Assembly: GCA_002433465.1 (NCBI GenBank)
Contig: DJIE01000230.1
Span: 1-6,428 of the forward strand
Reading direction: 5' to 3'
Source of the DNA: Salinisphaera sp. UBA6602
Lineage (GTDB): Bacteria > Pseudomonadota > Gammaproteobacteria > Nevskiales > Salinisphaeraceae
Length of the DNA: 6,428 nucleotides
The number at the start of each line of letters is the position of its first letter. Within the stretch, counting starts at the first letter, position 1. The notes below the pieces were generated by a model that was given only the letters and a program-made list of their open reading frames with translations, did no database searches and had not been told where the DNA came from. Positions 1 through 6,217 of this stretch are shown piece after piece. Both the position numbers and the translations under genes were made by a program.

Positions 1-714
1 CACCATGTCGCGCAGCGCGCCGGTGCGGTTGTAGAAGTCGAAGCGCTGGCCCACGCCCAGATTCTCGGCCACCGTGATCTGTACGTGGTCGACCGCGCCG
101 CGTGCCCAGAGCGGCTCGAACAGGGAATTGCCGAAGCGCAGCGCGAGCACGTTCTGGACGGTCTCTTTGCCCAGATAATGGTCGATACGATAGATCTGGG
201 ATTCCGCGAATACCGCGCCCACGGCATCGTTGATGTCGCGGGCCGAGTCGAAATCGTGGCCGACCGGCTTTTCCAGCACGATACGCGAGCGGGCGTCGGT
301 CAGACCGGCATGCTGGAGCTGCTGGGCGACGGTGCCGAACAGCGCGGGTGCCGTGGCCAGATAGAACACGCGGCTGCGTTTGTTGTCGGCATCGAGTGCC
401 GCACCCAGGTCGTCCCAGCCGGTATCGGCCTGCATATCCAGCCCGACATGATGCAGACGGGCGGAAAACCGCTGCCAGACCTCGTCCTTGAGTTCCTTGG
501 CGGACAGCTGGGATTCCAGCGTTTCGCGTACCCAGTTCCGATAGGCGTCGCTATCGATATCACCGCGCGATACGGCAACGATCCGGCTGTCGTCGCTGAA
601 CTGACCGTCCGCGTCGCGATGAAACAGCGCGGGCAAGAGTTTGCGCTGCGCCAGATCGCCGGTGCCGCCAAAGATTACGAGGTCGAAGGGATCGACCGGG
701 ACGAATTCAGCCAT
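1..714 (-). CDS. zwf: Glucose-6-phosphate dehydrogenase, N-terminal 238 codons (runs off the left edge)
   Basis: Oxidises glucose 6-phosphate to 6-phosphogluconolactone and makes NADPH, the entry step of the oxidative pentose-phosphate and Entner-Doudoroff routes; cytosolic. Reading from the ATG at 714-712, the frame is open to base 1 and gives 238 residues of a protein usually near 490. Visible hallmarks are the Rossmann dinucleotide motif GGTGDLAQRKLLPAL (residues 16-30), LEKPVGHD (148-155) with the conserved Lys150, and the substrate-binding signature RIDHYLGKETVQNVLALRF (176-194) with His179 and Lys183. The fragment ends in RTGALRDMV, so the catalytic His, expected about three residues further on, lies just outside the window. 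A weak Shine-Dalgarno (AGGCGG, complement of 724-729) sits 9 nt before the ATG. Upstream ATGs at 734, 748 and 751 are out of frame, and the one at 756 is in frame but stopped after two codons, so 714 is the start. The family assignment is near certain. Confidence 0.96.
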   Translation of the reverse strand, partial: MAEFVPVDPFDLVIFGGTGDLAQRKLLPALFHRDADGQFSDDSRIVAVSRGDIDSDAYRNWVRETLESQLSAKELKDEVWQRFSARLHHVGLDMQADTGWDDLGAALDADNKRSRVFYLATAPALFGTVAQQLQHAGLTDARSRIVLEKPVGHDFDSARDINDAVGAVFAESQIYRIDHYLGKETVQNVLALRFGNSLFEPLWARGAVDHVQITVAENLGVGQRFDFYNRTGALRDMV

Positions 715-754
715 CGAAGCACACCGCCTGCCATGAGCACTGGGTCATCATGGC

Positions 755-787
755 ATTTAACGTATGCAACGATTGATCCAATCGTTG
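755..787 (-). promoter_or_regulatory. Operator-like 21-bp inverted repeat in the zwf promoter region
   Basis: Bases 767-787 form a perfect inverted repeat with 9-bp arms, CAACGATTG and CAATCGTTG, around a 3-bp centre (ATC). It lies 52 bp upstream of the zwf ATG, in a relatively AT-rich patch of an otherwise very GC-rich spacer. On the zwf strand a -10-like hexamer TTAAAT (complement of 755-760) follows shortly after the repeat, and a poor -35 candidate TTGGAT falls inside it (15-bp spacing). The site is therefore placed where a dimeric repressor would block RNA polymerase. No U-run follows either arm, so it is not an intrinsic terminator. Zwf promoters in Gammaproteobacteria are often controlled by sugar-phosphate regulators such as HexR (RpiR family), but this repeat lacks the TTGT...ACAA pattern I associate with HexR. 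The regulator is unknown. The repeat is certain; its role is inferred. Confidence 0.55.
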
Positions 788-876
788 AGCTATCGTCGTT
801 TGCGCCCGGCGAGTGGGCGCGCGAGTGCGTGGCGGCAACGCATCGAGCGCGCGCCGAGCAGCCGCGCCGGTGGTTG

Positions 877-902
877 GCGGCGAGGCCGAACAGCCCCGCC
901 GC
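877..902 (-). terminator. GC-rich 3' hairpin after the quinone oxidoreductase gene
   Basis: On the minus strand, starting 14 nt after the stop codon of the quinone oxidoreductase gene, GCGGCGGGGC and GCCTCGCCGC can pair as a 10-bp stem with one G-U wobble and a 6-nt loop (TGTTCG). No U-tract follows (the next bases read CAACCACC), so it is not a canonical intrinsic terminator. It may protect the mRNA 3' end or act with Rho. In DNA this GC-rich, some stem could also arise by chance. Confidence 0.35.
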
Positions 903-916
903 TTGCAGTGGTGCGC

Positions 917-1918
917 CTAGCTGCGCACGAGCACCAGCTTGCCGGCGTGGTCGCCGGACTCCATCAGCCGATGTGCTTCCACCGCTTCTTCGAAGGCAAA
1001 GGCGCGATCGACGATCGGCTTGAGCTTGCCCGCCTCGAACAGCGGCAGCAGGCGATCGTCGAACATCTGCGCGAGCATGATCTTGCGCTCCAGCGGCAGG
1101 CTACGCATGGTCATGGCCACGAGACTCAGGCGACGCATGAGCAGCTTGCCCATATCGATATCGCTCTTGCGCCCGCCGATCAGCCCAATCTGGACCTGAC
1201 GGCCTTCCGGGCGCAGCGCATCGAGGTTGTCGGCCAAGGCCGGGCCACCCACGAAATCCAGCACCACGTGGGCGCCGCCGGTCTGCTCCTGCACGGCCTT
1301 GGCCACACCGTCGCTGCCGTCTTCCAGGCCAAGATCGTAGGCCCTGTCAAAGCCGAGCGACTTGAAGCGCTGCTCCATTTCATCGAGGCGCGCCTGTTTG
1401 CGGCTGGTGGCGATGCTGCGCGCGCCCATGGCCTGAATGAGCTGCAGGCCGGCCTGGCCCACGCCCGAGGTTGCGCCGCGTACCAGCGCCCACTGGCCCG
1501 GGGCCAGTTCGCCCATCAGGAACAAACCGCGATAGGCGGTGAGAAAGGCTTCCGGCATGGCCGCGGCCTGCTCGAAATCGTAGTGCGGCGGAATGGTGAG
1601 CGCTTCGCGTTCGTGCACCACCAGCTGTTCGGCATAGGAGCCGCCGCCGATCAAACCCATCACCCGTTCGCCGACCTTGCGCGCGGTCACGCGATCGCCG
1701 ACGGCAATGACCTCACCGGCATATTCCAGGCCGGGACGACGTACGTCGAAACCGTTCGGCGGCGGGTAGCCGCCCTTGCGCTGCAATACGTCGGCCTGAT
1801 TGATGCCGACCGCGCGCACGTCGACCAGAATCTCGTCCGGCCCCGGCTCGGGGGCGTCTATCGTCTTGAGTTCGAGCGCTTCCGGGGCGCCCGGTTCTTC
1901 TACCAACCATGCCCGCAT
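917..1918 (-). CDS. NADPH:quinone oxidoreductase, PIG3-type zinc-free MDR family
   Basis: A 333-residue cytosolic medium-chain dehydrogenase/reductase of the quinone-oxidoreductase branch, which uses NADPH to reduce quinones or other enone electrophiles. An N-terminal GroES-like domain (about 1-125) carries the PIG3-type motif GINQADVLQRKGGYPPP (38-54) and PGLEYAGEV (62-70). The Rossmann domain has GATSGVGQAGLQL (148-160) for the dinucleotide, followed by DFVGG (221-225) and GRQVQIGLIGG (239-249). The C-terminus EAHRLMESGDHAGKLVL (314-330) is the usual family ending, so the protein looks full length. The zinc-binding cysteines of alcohol dehydrogenases are absent, as expected for this subgroup. 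The start is set by a strong AGGAGA (complement of 1924-1929) 5 nt upstream. It lies 111 nt downstream of the SMR gene on the same strand, so co-transcription is possible. The exact substrate cannot be read from sequence. Confidence 0.93.
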   Translation of the reverse strand: MRAWLVEEPGAPEALELKTIDAPEPGPDEILVDVRAVGINQADVLQRKGGYPPPNGFDVRRPGLEYAGEVIAVGDRVTARKVGERVMGLIGGGSYAEQLVVHEREALTIPPHYDFEQAAAMPEAFLTAYRGLFLMGELAPGQWALVRGATSGVGQAGLQLIQAMGARSIATSRKQARLDEMEQRFKSLGFDRAYDLGLEDGSDGVAKAVQEQTGGAHVVLDFVGGPALADNLDALRPEGRQVQIGLIGGRKSDIDMGKLLMRRLSLVAMTMRSLPLERKIMLAQMFDDRLLPLFEAGKLKPIVDRAFAFEEAVEAHRLMESGDHAGKLVLVRS

Positions 1919-1957
1919 GGGGATCTCCTGAAATCGAGTTTTATCAACCCGGCACAG

Positions 1958-1985
1958 GATATAGATAATTCCGCGCGTTGATGAA
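1958..1985 (-). promoter_or_regulatory. Weak candidate promoter for the quinone oxidoreductase gene
   Basis: The spacer between the SMR gene and the quinone oxidoreductase gene contains an AT-rich island (about 1931-1970) that stands out against the surrounding GC-rich sequence. On the minus strand, TTCATC (complement of 1980-1985) and TATATC (complement of 1958-1963) lie 16 bp apart and match the sigma-70 consensus at 3 of 6 and 4 of 6 positions, with the -10 about 39 bp before the ATG. The match is poor and read-through from the SMR gene is an alternative. Confidence 0.25.
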
Positions 1986-2029
1986 CCCGCCGCGTCTACC
2001 CCGACGCCGGGCCGGTCATCCCGTATCGC

Positions 2030-2353
2030 TTAGCCGTGCGACAGGTTCAAGCCAATCACGCCGACAAGCACCAGCGCGATGCAGGCGACGCGCCATGCGC
2101 TCATCGGCTCGTGGAACAGGACCACGCCGATGATCGTGATCAGCACCGTGCCCAGCCCGGCCCATATCGCATAGGCGACGCTGACCTGCAGATGGCGCAG
2201 CGCCAGCGTCAGACAAGTGAAGGAAGCGACATAAAACACCACGATGCCAAGCGACGGCCACAGCCGCGTAAACCCTTCGGATAGCTTCATGCAGGTGGTG
2301 CCGATCACCTCGAACAGAATGGCGAATGCCAGCAGCAGCGCGCCTTGGCTCAT
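2030..2353 (-). CDS. EmrE-type small multidrug resistance (SMR) efflux protein
   Basis: A 107-residue inner-membrane protein with four predicted transmembrane helices (about 4-22, 33-52, 58-80, 86-104). By family knowledge it works as an antiparallel dimer exchanging protons for lipophilic cations such as quaternary ammonium compounds. The essential membrane glutamate is Glu15 in FEVIGTTCMKLSEGFTRLWP (14-33), a stretch nearly identical to Escherichia coli EmrE. Tyr41, Tyr61 and Trp64 (in AYAIWAG) match EmrE Tyr40, Tyr60 and Trp63, which favours the Qac/EmrE subtype over the guanidinium exporter Gdx/SugE. An AAGGA (complement of 2363-2367) lies 9 nt before the ATG. The frame stays open far upstream of this start, but that extension shows no family similarity and runs antisense to the lipoprotein and thioesterase genes, so the ATG at 2353 is the true start. 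It lies divergent to the lipoprotein gene. Confidence 0.94.
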   Translation of the reverse strand: MSQGALLLAFAILFEVIGTTCMKLSEGFTRLWPSLGIVVFYVASFTCLTLALRHLQVSVAYAIWAGLGTVLITIIGVVLFHEPMSAWRVACIALVLVGVIGLNLSHG

Positions 2354-2638
2354 ATCGGATTGTCCTTGACCGAAATAACGAGGGCGCCGGCGACGATACG
2401 CGCGTGGCTTACAGACACGCCGCGCCGCAGCATTGCCGCGTGGTGATGCACATCGAAAACCCGGCACGGATTCAGCCGCGATTCGTAAACGCTGCGTCAG
2501 AGTACCGGGGCCATGAGGCTGTCGCCAACGTCGATCGCGCTGCGCCGACGACCGCCGTCGCCTGTTTTGGTTACACTGAATATCGAGATTTTCGGATAGA
2601 CCGGCTCGTACAGCGCGGGCCCCATCGGGAGAGAAAGC
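2354..2638. other. Divergent intergenic region, SMR gene / lipoprotein gene
   Basis: This 285-bp non-coding spacer must hold promoters for both flanking genes. The clearest element is TACACT (2572-2577) on the plus strand, a 4-of-6 match to a -10 box in a locally T-rich stretch about 62 bp before the lipoprotein ATG. No good -35 lies 16-18 bp upstream of it. The lipoprotein gene has a GGGAG Shine-Dalgarno at 2627-2631, 7 nt before its ATG. I see no convincing promoter for the minus-strand SMR gene, and no tRNA, small ORF, direct repeat or riboswitch-like fold. Confidence 0.35.
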
Positions 2639-3094
2639 ATGACCAAGACCTTGAGTTTTATCAGTGCCCTGGCGCTTACCGTGGCCATGAGCGGCTGTGC
2701 CAACTGGAGCTCCGGCGATACCGGCACCGTGCTCGGCGGCATTGCCGGCGGCGCAGCCGGTTCGCAGATCGGCAGCGGCCGCGGCACCACCATTGCCACG
2801 GTCGTGGGCACCCTCGCGGGCGCAGCACTTGGCCGTCGCATTGGCGACAACTTCGGCCAGCGCGACCGCCAGCAGTTCGGCAGCGCCCTGGAAACCAACC
2901 AGACCGGCAACACGTCGAGCTGGAACAACCCGGATACCAACTCCAACTATTCGGTGACCCCGACCCGCACCTACAACAGCGGCAACCAGCCCTGTCGCGA
3001 GTTCACCATGAACGCCAACGTCGACGGCCAGCCGGAAAAGGTCAACGGTACCGCCTGCCGTCAGGCCGACGGCACCTGGAAAGTGCAGTCGTAA
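2639..3094 (+). CDS. Glycine-zipper outer-membrane lipoprotein (17 kDa surface antigen type)
   Basis: A 151-residue lipoprotein. The signal peptide (MTKTLSFISALALTVAMSGC) ends in a lipobox-like MSGC with the acylated Cys20. Residue +2 is Ala, not Asp, so Lol sorting would send it to the outer membrane. Residues about 29-66 form a glycine-zipper 2TM segment with repeated GxxxG-like spacing (GTVLGGIAGGAAGSQIG, then VVGTLAGAALGRRIGDNFG), as in the rickettsial 17 kDa antigen family. A polar Asn/Thr/Ser-rich linker (about 84-113) leads to a small C-terminal domain with CREFTMNANVDGQ (119-131) and GTACRQADGTWKV (137-149), whose Cys119 and Cys140 could form a disulfide. The molecular role of the family is unsettled; envelope integrity is the usual suggestion. 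It stands alone between a divergent upstream region and a strong terminator, so it is probably monocistronic. Confidence 0.92.
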   Translation: MTKTLSFISALALTVAMSGCANWSSGDTGTVLGGIAGGAAGSQIGSGRGTTIATVVGTLAGAALGRRIGDNFGQRDRQQFGSALETNQTGNTSSWNNPDTNSNYSVTPTRTYNSGNQPCREFTMNANVDGQPEKVNGTACRQADGTWKVQS

Positions 3095-3113
3095 ACCACG
3101 GCCGCAGCGGATC

Positions 3114-3142
3114 GAAGCCGGGCACTGCCCGGCTTCTTTTTT
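3114..3142 (+). terminator. Rho-independent terminator of the lipoprotein gene
   Basis: A perfect 10-bp stem (GAAGCCGGGC at 3114-3123, GCCCGGCTTC at 3127-3136) closes a 3-nt ACT loop and is followed at once by six Ts (3137-3142). It starts 19 nt after the lipoprotein stop codon. This is the strongest intrinsic terminator in the window and separates the lipoprotein gene from the thioesterase gene. Confidence 0.95.
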
Positions 3143-3178
3143 GTAAGCTGGCGTTTTTGAGCCAAGAGCCCGACGCCC

Positions 3179-3628
3179 ATGCCGCAAGATCGCCCCACTC
3201 GACAGGACTATCCCTGGTTCTGCGACATGCCCACCCGCTGGATGGATAACGACGTGTATGGCCACGTCAACAACGTGACTTATTACTCCTACTTCGACAC
3301 CGCGGCCAACCGCTACCTGATCGAAGTCGGCGGTCTGGACATACACAACGCCCCGGTTGTGGGTTTCGTGGTCGAATCGCGCTGCCAGTACCACGCGCCG
3401 GTCGCCTTCCCCGAAAAGCTCGAGGCCGGGCTGGTGGTCAAGCATCTGGGTAACCGATCCACGACCTACGGCATCGGCATTTTTCAGGCCGGTGCCGATA
3501 CCGCGAGCGCGCACGGCGATTTCGTGCACGTGTTCGTCAATCGCGAAACCAATCGTGCCGAGGCCATTCCGTCGGCCCTGCGCGACGCGCTGGCGGCGAT
3601 CCATTTACCCGGCGACACGGCCGGATAA
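3179..3628 (+). CDS. Hotdog-fold acyl-CoA thioesterase, 4HBT/YbgC-like
   Basis: A 149-residue cytosolic thioesterase of the 4-hydroxybenzoyl-CoA thioesterase superfamily, expected to hydrolyse an acyl-CoA or acyl-ACP thioester. The active-site signature is TRWMDNDVYGHVNNVTYY (19-36): Asp25 aligns with the catalytic Asp of YbgC-type enzymes, and GHVNN begins the central hotdog helix, with YFDTAANRYL following. Later strands include VVGFVVESRCQYHAPVAFPE (60-79), which carries the family pattern of a Cys/Tyr strand followed by a substrate-gate proline loop. Length is normal for a single-hotdog subunit that would work as a dimer or tetramer. The Shine-Dalgarno is weak (AAGAG at 3164-3168). Its stop codon is 5 nt from the hydrolase start, implying translational coupling. 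The natural acyl substrate cannot be read from sequence. Confidence 0.92.
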   Translation: MPQDRPTRQDYPWFCDMPTRWMDNDVYGHVNNVTYYSYFDTAANRYLIEVGGLDIHNAPVVGFVVESRCQYHAPVAFPEKLEAGLVVKHLGNRSTTYGIGIFQAGADTASAHGDFVHVFVNRETNRAEAIPSALRDALAAIHLPGDTAG

Positions 3629-3633
3629 ACGCC

Positions 3634-5364
3634 ATGAGCTCGGCGACACTCGAAGCCCGCGACTACAGCGCGATCGTCACGAATCCCGATGACGGCGTGG
3701 AAATCGCGATCACGGTGATGCAGCCGGCGCTGGCCGCCGGCGCAACCGCGCCGCTGATCCTGCACGGCCACGGTTTTGGCGGCGCACGACTGACCAATCG
3801 CCACGAGCGCTCGGTCTATGAAGTGCTCTCCGGCGGCATCCTGCCCTCGACCGAGGCCGCACGGCGCGCCGCGAACGACGGCTATTTCGTGATCAGTTTC
3901 GACCAGCGCGGCTTCGGCGATTCCGGCGGCTGCGTGGAAATCATGAACCCCGAGGTCGAGGGCGTGGATATCAGCGCCATTCTCGACTGGGCCGAAAACG
4001 ACATGCCCGAGCGCGAGCGCCTGGCCTATCGCAACGGCGCTCCGATCATCGGTGGCCTGGGCCTGTCCTATGGCGGCGGTTTCCAGCTCATCGGCGCCTG
4101 TATCGATGACCGCTTCGACGCGCTCGTGCCCACCGCGACCTGGTACGACCTCAGCTATAGCCTGGCACCGGATAACGTGGTCAAAACCGCCTGGGGCGCG
4201 GCCCTGGTGGCCCTGGGCATCCCCACCTCAGGCGTACGCCTGGATCCGCTGCTCTATCGGGCGCTGGCCGAGGGTCTGGCCTCGACGCTGACCGGCCGTG
4301 GCCTGTCCCAGACCGTGATCGACCGGCTCTACAACAGCAGCCCGGCCTCGTTCTATGACGGGCATATCGCCCGCGATGGCCAACGCGAACCCTGCCAAAC
4401 CCGCCGCACGCCGAACGTCGACGTGCTGCTGGTCCAGGGCGTGGGCGACACCCTGTTCAACCTCAACGAAGCCGCAGCCAATGCCGCTGCCCTGCGCGCG
4501 GCCGGCAACGACGTGCATCTGATCGCCATGCAGTACGGCCACAGCCTGCCGTTCCTGCAGGATATCGATCGTATCGCCTACCAGACCGATGCCAGCCTGC
4601 GTATCGACGACGACTATATCGACACCAGCGAACTCGAGCTGGCCTATCTGGACTGGAAGCTCAAAGGCAAGACGCCGGCCCGCGACGTGCCCCGTAACAT
4701 GATCGTGCTCGACGACGAAACGAGCCTGTTCTTTGATACGCTGCCCGTGGGCACCGGTGAAGCCGGCCCCACGGTGGAATTCGCCGGTCAGGCCACGACC
4801 GGCGGGCTCGATCTGCTGCTGGGCATCGTGCGCCGCCAGAGCGTATCGCGGCTGTGGTCGCTCACCACGGGCACGGCCGGCAACGCCTGGACGGCCATCA
4901 AGCGCGTGTTCGACCGCGACAAGCCTGCAAGCGGCGACGAAACCGCGCTCGTCGCACGGCTCGTCAACGCCCTGCCCTCGGATCATCTCGACGAACTGGC
5001 CAGCGGCGGCAGCTTCATCGAGCTGATGACCGTCGATGCCGAAAATCAGGCGATCGCCGGGATCCCCCAGATCGATATCGACATCAGCGGCAGCGACCGC
5101 AATCCGATCGCATTCGTCGGACTCGGGGTGAAGCGGGCCGGCCATGCCACCACGGTGCTGCTCAATAAGCAGGTGCGTCCGATCCGCGGCGGCGGCCGGC
5201 GCGAACTCGATCTCAACGGCGTAAGCCATCGCCTGCATGCCGGGGATAGACTGGGTCTGCTGGTGTACGGCTATCATCCCCAGTATCTGGCAAGTTTTTC
5301 TGCGATTCCGGGCCGAATTGACGTTAAAGGACGCATCGCACTGCCGATCGTCGACGTAGTTTGA
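3634..5364 (+). CDS. CocE/S15-type alpha/beta hydrolase with C-terminal beta-sandwich domain
   Basis: A 576-residue serine hydrolase with no signal peptide, hence probably cytosolic. Domain 1 (about 1-165 and 260-335) is an alpha/beta-hydrolase fold: LHGHGFGG (43-50) gives the oxyanion-side HG motif, DQRGFGDSGG (90-99) follows, and GLGLSYGGG (141-149) is the nucleophile elbow with Ser145; the SYGG form is typical of the X-Pro dipeptidyl peptidase/CocE group. The other triad members are probably Asp272 (VQGVGDTLF) and His303 (QYGHSLPF). A helical cap fills about 170-255. LDWKLKGK (339-346) resembles the linker that precedes the jelly-roll domain in CocE, and about 350-576 is strand-rich and fits a diverged version of that domain, with a less typical helical stretch near 390-460. 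A GGATAA overlapping the thioesterase stop serves as a poor Shine-Dalgarno. Whether it is an esterase, amidase or peptidase is unknown; the neighbouring thioesterase suggests acyl-ester chemistry. Confidence 0.85.
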   Translation: MSSATLEARDYSAIVTNPDDGVEIAITVMQPALAAGATAPLILHGHGFGGARLTNRHERSVYEVLSGGILPSTEAARRAANDGYFVISFDQRGFGDSGGCVEIMNPEVEGVDISAILDWAENDMPERERLAYRNGAPIIGGLGLSYGGGFQLIGACIDDRFDALVPTATWYDLSYSLAPDNVVKTAWGAALVALGIPTSGVRLDPLLYRALAEGLASTLTGRGLSQTVIDRLYNSSPASFYDGHIARDGQREPCQTRRTPNVDVLLVQGVGDTLFNLNEAAANAAALRAAGNDVHLIAMQYGHSLPFLQDIDRIAYQTDASLRIDDDYIDTSELELAYLDWKLKGKTPARDVPRNMIVLDDETSLFFDTLPVGTGEAGPTVEFAGQATTGGLDLLLGIVRRQSVSRLWSLTTGTAGNAWTAIKRVFDRDKPASGDETALVARLVNALPSDHLDELASGGSFIELMTVDAENQAIAGIPQIDIDISGSDRNPIAFVGLGVKRAGHATTVLLNKQVRPIRGGGRRELDLNGVSHRLHAGDRLGLLVYGYHPQYLASFSAIPGRIDVKGRIALPIVDVV

Positions 5365-5398
5365 CCCGCCCGCCTCACGATCGCGCAAGGAATCGTTC

Positions 5399-5431
5399 AT
5401 GCGTTTAATCATCGAAAAGGAGTCCGCATGA
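5399..5431 (+). CDS. Possible 10-codon leader peptide ahead of the DUF1295 gene
   Basis: An ATG at 5399 opens a frame reading MRLIIEKESA and stops with the TGA at 5429-5431, which overlaps the DUF1295 start as ATGA. It has its own good Shine-Dalgarno, AAGGA at 5387-5391, with 7-nt spacing. The codons for Lys-Glu (AAG GAG) are also the Shine-Dalgarno of the downstream gene, so ribosomes translating the mini-ORF would clear that site and could reinitiate. Flanking ACGAT (5377-5381) and ATCGT (5392-5396) could form a short hairpin with the upstream AAGGA in its loop. Nothing in the peptide suggests amino-acid-sensing attenuation. It could be a chance ORF. Confidence 0.35.
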   Translation: MRLIIEKESA

Positions 5432-6207
5432 GTGCGCTTGCGGCGTTTGGCATAGGGCTGGCAACGGCCGCGATACTGCTTACCCTGGTATGGATCATCC
5501 AGCTGTTCACCCGCAATGCCGGACTGGTGGATGTCGTATGGTCGGCGGCGGTCGGCCTGATCGCTGCCGAATATGCCCTGCTCGGCGATGCGCCGGCACC
5601 CGCACGCATTCTGCTGGCCGCGCTGGCACTAACCTGGGCGCTGCGCCTGGCCGGCTATCTGGCCAAACGCATGCGCGGTGCCCCCGAGGATTCGCGCTAT
5701 GCCGCGGCCCGTGAGGCCTGGGGCAAGAAAGCCGACCTCTACATGCTCGGCTTCTTTCTGTTTCAGGCGGTGGCAGCTTCGATTCTTTCGATACCGTTTC
5801 TGGTCGTGGCCTATATGCCCGAGGCGCCGTCGCTCGGCGTCGCGCTGGCCGCCATCGCGGTATGGTTCGTTTCCGTGGTGGGGGAAGGCACGGCAGATGC
5901 CCAGCTGCACCGCTTCAAGCAAAAGCCGGAAAACCGCGGCAAGGTGTGCGCCGAGGGGCTTTGGCGCTATTCTCGACACCCGAACTATTTTTTCGAATCG
6001 CTGCACTGGGTGACCTACGTGGTGCTTGCCATCGGCGCGCCATACTGGTGGGCGACACTGGCCAGCCCGGTGATCATGGCCTGGCTTTTGCTGCGGGTCT
6101 CGGGGATTCCCACAATCGAAAACAAGCAGGCGTCGGAAAAACGCGAAGGCCATGACGAATACGTGCGTCGTACAAGTGCGTTCATTCCCTGGCCGCCAAA
6201 AAAATAA
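5428..6207 (+). CDS. DUF1295 integral membrane protein, steroid 5-alpha-reductase-like
   Basis: A 259-residue polytopic inner-membrane protein, normal length for the DUF1295 family, related to steroid 5-alpha reductases and isoprenylcysteine methyltransferases. Hydrophobic segments lie near 5-28, 33-53, 60-77, 104-129, 136-152 and 192-224. Family signatures are NAGLVDVVWS (30-39) after the first helix and the C-terminal block DAQLHRFKQKPENRGKVC (157-174) leading into GLWRYSRHPNYFFE (177-190), which corresponds to the cofactor-binding region of the superfamily. IPTIENKQASEKREGHDEYVRRTSAF is split around 227-252 and ends in the usual IPWPPKK. An AAGGAG (5417-5422) lies 5 nt before the ATG. By homology it may reduce a double bond in a lipid with NADPH, but most members lack a proven activity. 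It lies 23 nt upstream of a cyclopropane-synthase-like methyltransferase start, which suggests a joint role in fatty-acyl modification. Confidence 0.9.
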   Translation: MSALAAFGIGLATAAILLTLVWIIQLFTRNAGLVDVVWSAAVGLIAAEYALLGDAPAPARILLAALALTWALRLAGYLAKRMRGAPEDSRYAAAREAWGKKADLYMLGFFLFQAVAASILSIPFLVVAYMPEAPSLGVALAAIAVWFVSVVGEGTADAQLHRFKQKPENRGKVCAEGLWRYSRHPNYFFESLHWVTYVVLAIGAPYWWATLASPVIMAWLLLRVSGIPTIENKQASEKREGHDEYVRRTSAFIPWPPKK

Positions 6208-6217
6208 TCGCACGATC

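Noticed and set aside
85..1023. 312-codon plus-strand open frame at the left edge
   Set aside because: It is antisense to zwf, whose motifs are unmistakable, and it continues into a non-coding spacer and the 3' end of the next minus-strand gene.
764..1981. 405-codon plus-strand open frame opposite the quinone oxidoreductase
   Set aside because: It is His/Ala/Arg-rich with no domain, whereas the minus-strand frame is an intact MDR enzyme with a good Shine-Dalgarno.
1995..2020. GC-rich self-complementary stretch (CCCG...CGGG) just after the SMR stop
   Set aside because: The stem is only about 4 bp with no U-tract on the minus strand, which is within chance expectation at this GC content.
2354..2520. 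Possible guanidine (ykkC-type) riboswitch ahead of the SMR gene
   Set aside because: I see no paired ACGR-loop hairpins or other ykkC-like core, and the pump looks like the Qac/EmrE subtype and not the guanidinium exporter.
2354..3604. Long open minus-strand frame upstream of and continuous with the SMR gene
   Set aside because: Only the last 107 residues (from the ATG at 2353) match a protein family. The rest runs antisense to the well-supported lipoprotein and thioesterase genes, is low in complexity, and is explained by the GC bias that removes stop codons.
4228..5412. 394-codon minus-strand open frame opposite the alpha/beta hydrolase
   Set aside because: It mirrors the codon-biased hydrolase gene, has no recognisable motif, and its composition (rich in Ala, Gly, Arg, His, Asp, Gln) is typical of antisense frames in GC-rich genes.
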